From JACPAB01 sp964366725 (GTDB taxonomy: Bacteria; Patescibacteriota; Minisyncoccia; 2-02-FULL-40-12; GWA2-44-9): a DNA stretch of 6,007 nucleotides. Made by a program: the position numbers and the translations under genes. Location of the stretch: NCBI GenBank assembly GCA_964366725.1, contig CAYIUL010000031.1, forward strand, positions 1 through 6,007, given 5' to 3'. Shown here in pieces: positions 1 to 3,427 of the stretch. The notes beneath the pieces are model-generated. The model worked only from the letters and a program-made list of their open reading frames with translations, made no database searches and was not told the DNA's origin. Position 1 is the stretch's first letter. Each line of letters starts with the position of its first letter.

Positions 1-465
1 CTCGCAGTCGGCATCTTTCATTCCTTCCGGCTTTGGATGTTTTTTGGCCAACGCCTCAAAACAAAGAGTACCGTATCTCCCGTACTGCTCAAGAAGAAAA
101 TCGGCTATCATGCGATACTTTCCCTCTTGGGGAGTTCCCCTGATAACTTCGGGAATAAAGTAAGCATTTGGCCTATCAAAGTTTTGATATCTCGTAGACC
201 TTTCTTGATCGTCCCATAACTGCTCGTCTTCGAGCTCAAAGGCCACGATCTCGGAAACATTCTCAACCGATAGTGGAATGTGGGCATTGTCAGCGATGGA
301 TTTATGACCATACCCAAAATAAAAGCTGTCCAAAAATCCAGATGCTTTTTCGTTCGTGATCTTTAAGATGCTCTCTTTAATTGAGAGCCGAGAACGCGAG
401 TACATCGCGTACGCATAAGCAAGCACTTCCGGCGGCCAGCCGGCAAGAGCGATAACTTCAGACAT
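1..465 (-). CDS. ThyX-type flavin-dependent thymidylate synthase homologue, N-terminal part (cut by window edge)
   Basis: The frame is open from an ATG at 465 to the left edge, giving 155 residues and no stop. Residues 52-62 (YGHKSIADNAH) and 88-93 (ERSTRY) match the ThyX family pattern of a GHxS...H segment followed by ExSxRY. ThyX makes dTMP from dUMP with FAD/NADPH and methylenetetrahydrofolate in the cytoplasm. The start is supported by AAGGAG five bases upstream. The canonical RHR of the RHRxxSxNExSxRY signature is absent: the aligned positions read D-E-Q (residues 80-82). This resembles the long, two-module ThyX-like proteins of some bacteria, where one half looks degenerate; I infer that type but the second half lies outside the window. 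Family assignment is fairly sure; catalytic activity is not. Confidence 0.8.
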   Translation of the reverse strand, partial: MSEVIALAGWPPEVLAYAYAMYSRSRLSIKESILKITNEKASGFLDSFYFGYGHKSIADNAHIPLSVENVSEIVAFELEDEQLWDDQERSTRYQNFDRPNAYFIPEVIRGTPQEGKYRMIADFLLEQYGRYGTLCFEALAKKHPKPEGMKDADCE

Positions 466-470
466 CAATG

Positions 471-476
471 CTCCTT
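471..476 (-). promoter_or_regulatory. Shine-Dalgarno site of the thyX-like gene
   Basis: AAGGAG lies on the minus strand five bases upstream of the ATG at 465. It is the strongest ribosome binding site in the window and fixes the start of the thyX-like gene. Most other genes here have weak sites or none. No convincing promoter was seen in the roughly 60 bases between the preceding terminator and this start. Confidence 0.8.
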
Positions 477-510
477 ATTGTAAAAAAGCTGGTTCAGAGA
501 GATTATCATG

Positions 511-546
511 AAATAAAAAACAAAAAAAGGGCGTGTCAGCCCTTTT
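511..546 (-). terminator. Rho-independent terminator overlapping the stop of the PEP-domain gene
   Basis: On the minus strand AAAAGGGC and GCCCTTTT form a perfect 8-bp stem (arms at 539-546 and 525-532) with a 6-base loop (533-538) that contains the TGA stop codon. A long T-rich tract with only a few interruptions follows, down to about 511. This is a textbook intrinsic terminator and separates the upstream transcription unit from the thyX-like gene. The last codons of the gene form the ascending arm of the stem. Confidence 0.88.
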
Positions 547-964
547 GGTGTATTTGAACAATCCCTATTTCCGTCGTCGCGTCGGCCTCAACGACAACAG
601 TGTCGCCGTGCTTTATCTTCTGGGTGGCATTGCCTGTTCCAACCACACAGGGCAGGTTCTTTGCTCTGGCCATGTTGGCCGCATGAGAGGTTTTGCCGCC
701 ATGATCCGTAACAACGGCAATTGCCTTATCAAAGTATATGGCCAGTTCGGGACTTGCAAAAGATGTAACCAAGACCATGCCTGAAGACAGTTTTTCTACG
801 GGGTTGTCCAAAGAAACGACATAGGCCTCGCCTGTTACGGTTCCGCTGCATGCCGCTATGCCCCTGACTTCGTTTTTACCCAAATCTTTAGCTGCTTCTC
901 TTTTCCGCCAGCCGGTCTGGCTCCAGGGTTCAACGCGGGGTCGTGGGTCAAAAACTTTGCCCAA
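536..964 (-). CDS. Stand-alone PEP-utilising enzyme mobile (phosphohistidine) domain protein
   Basis: The last ~110 residues match the swivelling phosphohistidine domain of PEP synthase/PPDK-type enzymes. They start at RGIAACSG (34-41), pass the GMVLVTSFASPELA segment, and reach the active-site signature DHGGKTSHAA, which carries the His that would be phosphorylated, followed by NLPCVVGTGNAT. The nucleotide-binding and PEP-binding domains are absent, so this is a single domain of about 140 residues and probably acts with a partner or in phosphotransfer; its substrate is unknown. The start is uncertain. The TTG at 964 gives 142 residues but lies inside the MazG-like frame, and another TTG is at 883. 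The first ~30 residues may be non-native, because a one-base shift would join this domain to the MazG-like frame. The terminator overlaps the stop codon. Confidence 0.75.
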   Translation of the reverse strand: MGKVFDPRPRVEPWSQTGWRKREAAKDLGKNEVRGIAACSGTVTGEAYVVSLDNPVEKLSSGMVLVTSFASPELAIYFDKAIAVVTDHGGKTSHAANMARAKNLPCVVGTGNATQKIKHGDTVVVEADATTEIGIVQIHQKG

Positions 965-1086
965 TCGCCAACTTCGTTCGTAACCAATGCCTGCCTGAAC
1001 AAAGCATCTTTCCTGTCCTCGTTGGCAAAACAGGCCTTGATCCGTTTCATGATGTCGGACAGCTTCAGTCCTGTCTTCTTAGCCAT
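856..1086 (-). CDS. MazG-like nucleotide pyrophosphohydrolase fragment, possibly frameshifted into the PEP domain
   Basis: This frame encodes 76 residues from an ATG at 1086, with AAGG about eight bases upstream. Residues 8-58 resemble the N-terminal helices of small MazG-like proteins (all-alpha NTP pyrophosphohydrolases), notably the NEVGDWAKFLTHDP stretch at 37-50 with acidic residues that would be metal ligands in the family. The family is usually 100 residues or more, with further helices carrying a second acidic cluster; here the protein stops soon after GGKEK and those helices are missing. The last ~100 bases overlap the PEP-domain frame in the -1 register. I read this as a truncated or frameshifted gene rather than a working enzyme. 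The MazG assignment is from memory of the motif and is moderate. Confidence 0.5.
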   Translation of the reverse strand: MAKKTGLKLSDIMKRIKACFANEDRKDALFRQALVTNEVGDWAKFLTHDPALNPGARPAGGKEKQLKIWVKTKSGA

Positions 1087-1155
1087 ACTTTTTCCTTTTC
1101 AAGCAACTACAGTTTTGAACTTTTAATAGAAAAGCAAAAATCTGTCTATGTTGAT

Positions 1156-1175
1156 AACCCCGCCTTGGCGGGGTT
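1156..1175 (-). terminator. GC-rich hairpin just downstream of rplK (possible terminator or attenuator)
   Basis: AACCCCGCC and GGCGGGGTT form a perfect 9-bp inverted repeat with almost no spacer, folding with a CAAG loop on the minus-strand RNA, 7 bases after the rplK stop. It has no immediate T tract on either strand; the nearest on the transcribed side is ATTTTTGCTTTTC, roughly 15 bases further. It may be a weak terminator, a pause site or a 3'-end stabiliser that lowers expression of the downstream MazG-like/PEP frames relative to rplK. Confidence 0.45.
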
Positions 1176-1182
1176 GAGTTCT

Positions 1183-1602
1183 TCACTTAATTTCTATCCC
1201 CATTGATCTTGCAGTACCTTCAACAATACGCATAGCACTTTCTACGTCATTGGCGTTCAGGTCGGCCATTTTCTGTTCCGCTATCTGTCGGACCTGGGCT
1301 TTTGTGACTTTGCCGGCTTTAGTTTTATTGGGAACCCCTGAACCCTTTTCGATTCCGGCGGCAACCCTTAAAAGATAGGCAGCCGGAGGGGTGCGCAACT
1401 TAAAATCAAAGGTTCTGTCCTCATAAATATTAATCTCAACAGGAACAACCTGGCCGGCCTTGTCCTTGGTAGCCTCGTTTACCTGCTGCATGAACTGCTG
1501 AAGGTTGATACCGTGAGGCCCGAGCGCTTGTCCTATTTTTGACGGTTCAAGCGCGCCTGCGGTTACCTGAATTTTCACCTTTGTCTTTATTTTTTTAGCC
1601 AT
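1183..1602 (-). CDS. rplK: Large ribosomal subunit protein L11 (uL11)
   Basis: The 139 residues are full length for bacterial L11, which binds the GTPase-associated centre of 23S rRNA and helps factor-dependent GTP hydrolysis and the stringent response. Strong matches are YEDRTFDF (60-67), TPPAAYLL (71-78), GSGVPNK (87-93) and EGTARSMG (128-135), covering the RNA-binding C-terminal domain. In the N-terminal domain the usual SPPVGPALG segment reads SKIGQALG (21-28), which is one residue shorter and lacks the paired prolines. The gene follows nusG as expected, but rplA does not follow it here. The ATG has no recognisable Shine-Dalgarno site, and its leader contains no G for about 40 bases. Identification is certain. 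Confidence 0.97.
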   Translation of the reverse strand: MAKKIKTKVKIQVTAGALEPSKIGQALGPHGINLQQFMQQVNEATKDKAGQVVPVEINIYEDRTFDFKLRTPPAAYLLRVAAGIEKGSGVPNKTKAGKVTKAQVRQIAEQKMADLNANDVESAMRIVEGTARSMGIEIK

Positions 1603-1608
1603 GTTTGT

Positions 1609-1651
1609 TTAGAAATTAGAAATTAGGATTTAGAAATTGGAGAATTAGATT
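1609..1651 (+). repeat. Heptamer TTAGAAA tandem repeat in the nusG-rplK gap
   Basis: Four consecutive 7-base units begin at 1609, 1616, 1623 and 1630. They read TTAGAAA, TTAGAAA, TTAGGAT and TTAGAAA, followed by decayed copies (TTGGAGA, then TTAGATT after one extra base). They fill the whole nusG-rplK gap and run into the nusG stop codon. On the transcribed strand the unit is TTTCTAA, so the rplK leader is G-free. Its function is unknown; it may simply be replication slippage, or may keep the leader unstructured. Confidence 0.8.
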
Positions 1652-1676
1652 TTCTTTATCTGAAGAAAATCTAATT
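1643..1676 (-). repeat. Perfect 14-bp inverted repeat over the nusG stop codon
   Basis: AATTAGATTTTCTT (1643-1656) and AAGAAAATCTAATT (1663-1676) are exact reverse complements around a 6-base loop. The repeat encodes the last residues of NusG and includes its TAA stop. It is AT-rich and is not followed by a T tract on the transcribed strand, so it is not a standard terminator. It could be an mRNA processing or pausing element between nusG and rplK. Confidence 0.75.
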
Positions 1677-2190
1677 CGACTGGGGTCTCTCTTCCGAAAA
1701 TGGTCACTAATACTTTTAGACGGCCTCTTTCGGCGTCAACCTCGGACACTTTTCCATCAAAATCCTTGAACGGCCCGTCGGTTATTTTTACCCTGTCGCC
1801 CACAGAGACGTCAATCTTATATTTTGGCTCCTCTACGCCCATTCTCTTCATAAGAACTTCCATCTCGGAGCTGGCCAGGGGCGTGGGAACAGTTCCCGCG
1901 CCGATAAACCCCGTAACATTCGGAGTGTTCCTGACAACATACCAGGAAGCGTCGTCCACGACCATCTCAACAAGAACATATCCCGGATATATTTTTTCCT
2001 CGATGGTCTCCCTTTTGCCGCCCTTTATCCGTATCTTCTTTTCTTTCGGGACTAGCACATTAAATATCCTGCCCTCAAAGCCGAGGGACTCTATTCTTTG
2101 CTTAAGGTTTCTGGCTACATTGTCTTCGTAGCCGGAATAGGTATGGATGGCATACCAATGTTTTTCCCCTGTTTCAACTTGCTTGGGCAT
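1645..2190 (-). CDS. nusG: Transcription termination/antitermination factor NusG
   Basis: The 181 residues are typical of bacterial NusG, which binds the RNA polymerase clamp and, through its KOW domain, Rho or the S10 ribosomal protein. The NGN domain spans about 9-115, with HWYAIHTYSGYEDNVA at the start, the KIYPGYVLVEM strand (66-76) and NTPNVTGFIG (88-97). The KOW domain is near 128-181, with VGDRVKITDGPFKDFDG (130-146). The ATG at 2190 comes one base after the secE TAA, so translation is probably coupled; no separate ribosome binding site is seen. The last codons form one arm of a perfect inverted repeat. Identification is certain. Confidence 0.97.
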   Translation of the reverse strand: MPKQVETGEKHWYAIHTYSGYEDNVARNLKQRIESLGFEGRIFNVLVPKEKKIRIKGGKRETIEEKIYPGYVLVEMVVDDASWYVVRNTPNVTGFIGAGTVPTPLASSEMEVLMKRMGVEEPKYKIDVSVGDRVKITDGPFKDFDGKVSEVDAERGRLKVLVTIFGRETPVELDFLQIKKI

Positions 2191-2191
2191 A

Positions 2192-2410
2192 TTATCTAAT
2201 TAAAAATTTATTGACCAGGAATTCGTAAAAAACGTCCAAGACCCCCAGGATCACGGCAAAAAATAAACTCACTCCGATAACAATAACGGTATATATGACT
2301 GTCTGTTTTCTTGTCGGCCAACTGACCTTGGCCAGTTCAACCCTTACCTCTTTTAAAAAAGTGAGTATTTTATCCATTGAAAAGGTATTTAAAAACGCCC
2401 GCAGGCGCAC
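2192..2410 (-). CDS. secE: Preprotein translocase subunit SecE
   Basis: This is a single-transmembrane SecE of the short bacterial type, part of the SecYEG channel in the inner membrane. The amphipathic helix and conserved hinge EVRVELAKVSWPTRKQT lie near residues 21-37, followed by one hydrophobic span (about 39-62). The drawn start is GTG at 2410 (72 residues), supported by AAGG eight bases upstream. The ATG at 2377 would give 61 residues beginning MDKILTFLKE, closer to the usual SecE start but without a ribosome binding site. A strong promoter just upstream would start RNA near 2417, inside or past the AAGG, which favours the ATG or a near-leaderless GTG. The gene precedes nusG in the standard order. 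Confidence 0.93.
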   Translation of the reverse strand: MRLRAFLNTFSMDKILTFLKEVRVELAKVSWPTRKQTVIYTVIVIGVSLFFAVILGVLDVFYEFLVNKFLIR

Positions 2411-2423
2411 TTATTCTGCCTTA

Positions 2424-2451
2424 ATAATATCAAAAGCCATCTAATTGTCAA
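2424..2451 (-). promoter_or_regulatory. Sigma70-type promoter for secE-nusG-rplK
   Basis: On the minus strand a perfect TTGACA (2446-2451) is followed, after 16 bases, by TATTAT (2424-2429), five of six matches to the -10 consensus. The expected RNA start is near 2417. The -35 element lies in the last codons of the upstream 97-residue gene (ACA GTT GAC AAT), so the gene end and promoter overlap. It would give the secE-nusG-rplK block its own transcription, independent of gyrB. Confidence 0.7.
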
Positions 2452-2734
2452 CTGTCTTCTTTTGAACATCCGAGGCGGACAAATAACCGGACCTGAAGTT
2501 GTATTTGAGATTCTCCAAAAAACTTAACCCGTCGTCTGGATAGAGCTTGTTCGGGGTGGCGTTTTTATAATCAAAGATGCCCTCGCCTTTAAGATTTTCT
2601 ACTGCCGGATGATATGGGTCGCCCTCCACTTCAACCCTATTGGAACCGTCTTCTTCCATCTTGAAAGTGGCGATCTTTTTTTGTTTCGCCTCGGAATCCA
2701 GCTCGAATAGGTCCACAAAATACATTAGTGTCAT
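2441..2734 (-). CDS. Small conserved-looking protein of unknown function, coupled to the kinase-fold gene
   Basis: The gene encodes 97 residues, soluble and acidic, with no signal peptide or membrane span. I do not recognise a named family. Visible features are an N-terminal beta-like stretch (YFVDLFELD, 5-13), a centre with KMEEDGSNRVEVEGD, and a C-terminal part KLYPDDGLSFLENLKYNF (63-80), a pattern of LxPxDGxxFLxxL I have seen in short hypothetical proteins. The ATG overlaps the TGA of the upstream gene by four bases (ATGA), and no ribosome binding site is seen, so translation is coupled and the two proteins probably act together. The overlap and compact coding argue that it is real. A start at the next Met (residue 4) is possible. 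Confidence 0.7.
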   Translation of the reverse strand: MTLMYFVDLFELDSEAKQKKIATFKMEEDGSNRVEVEGDPYHPAVENLKGEGIFDYKNATPNKLYPDDGLSFLENLKYNFRSGYLSASDVQKKTVDN

Positions 2735-3399
2735 GCGTTTATTGTTTTCTTGTCTAAAATCATGCGGGCGCGTTCCCGGGCGCGATTGAGCACGTCGATC
2801 ATCTCTTTTTCTTTTGCCCGGTTTAAAAAGGCCTGCGAACCCGCATAAAATCTATCTATGGCGGTCAATATTTCCGGGGTTAGGTTCGTTAATCCCTTTT
2901 TTATAGCGGTATCTAATATGTCCCTCCTGTCGAGATAGGAAAGCAGCATGTGGTGGTCGTTGTTTATAAGCCAAAGCTTTTGGAGCTTCTCGTCTATCAG
3001 GAAATTTTCCTTTCTGCGGTCGCGGCTGTCCAGAATATAGTCGAAGACCGCGGCCTTTAAAAGTTCCTGCGGCTGCACCGCGTCTTCCCAGGTTTTGTAG
3101 TACAAAGCCGGCTTTGCCCCCGTTATAAGCTGCGTAAGCAATCCGGGCTGATCGTTTATGGGCCGGGCTGCTACTGCCGGAACTAAACCAAATCCTAAAA
3201 GATGGTCAACCCAAAATACGGCCAACTCGAGAGAACTGGCCGCCGGAGAAAAAATGGCCTTATTGCCGTCTTGAAAAGTCACCATCGCGGTGACAGCGCT
3301 GCCGCCCAACGGCGTTGTTTCGATTATGTCGCCCTTCTCAAGAATTCCGCTAAAGTCCACCCCGGGACTTGGCGGGACCTCAAACATATTTTCACTCAT
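2731..3399 (-). CDS. Kinase-fold protein (PI3/4-kinase- or HipA-like), possibly catalytically altered
   Basis: The 222 residues show the layout of compact bacterial PI3/4-kinase-like proteins. GNKAIFSP (45-52) stands where the ATP-lysine strand normally is, then ELAVFWVDHLLGFGLVPAV (58-76) with a Glu-led helix, then FDYILDSRDRRKENFLID (119-136), which matches the catalytic D-x-x-x-x-N loop, and LWLINNDHHM (142-151), where the metal-binding ID(H/N) motif is expected. Odd points: the family K of the FKP/YKP motif is Ser (FSP), with a Lys three residues earlier, and IDH is replaced by INNDH. It could be an active kinase with shifted residues or a pseudokinase. The substrate is unknown. It starts 28 bases after gyrB, without a clear ribosome binding site, and overlaps the next gene by four bases. 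A start at Met5 is possible. Confidence 0.6.
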   Translation of the reverse strand: MSENMFEVPPSPGVDFSGILEKGDIIETTPLGGSAVTAMVTFQDGNKAIFSPAASSLELAVFWVDHLLGFGLVPAVAARPINDQPGLLTQLITGAKPALYYKTWEDAVQPQELLKAAVFDYILDSRDRRKENFLIDEKLQKLWLINNDHHMLLSYLDRRDILDTAIKKGLTNLTPEILTAIDRFYAGSQAFLNRAKEKEMIDVLNRARERARMILDKKTINA

Positions 3400-3427
3400 A
3401 TAGGCAGGTAATTAATCCAAGTATATC

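Noticed and set aside
108..317. Minus-strand 69-residue frame
   Set aside because: It is out of register with the thyX-like gene, which covers the whole stretch with recognisable ThyX motifs.
470..530. TACAAT or GATAAT as a thyX promoter
   Set aside because: Neither has an acceptable -35 at 16-18 bases, and TACAAT would place the RNA start on the ribosome binding site.
533..784. Plus-strand frame of 83 residues
   Set aside because: It is antisense to the phosphohistidine domain and begins inside the terminator hairpin.
893..908. Programmed -1 frameshift signal in GGAAAAG
   Set aside because: The run permits slippage of a single tRNA only; there is no X XXY YYZ heptamer in frame and no clear downstream pseudoknot, so an indel is more likely.
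1700..2131. 143-residue open frame on the plus strand
   Set aside because: It lies fully antisense to nusG, is rich in Ser/Thr/Pro/Phe as reverse-complement frames usually are, and shows no domain or ribosome binding site.
3420..3425. TATACT as a -10 box for the kinase-fold gene
   Set aside because: The matching -35 region (GTGCAG at 17 bases) is poor, and read-through from gyrB is a simpler explanation.
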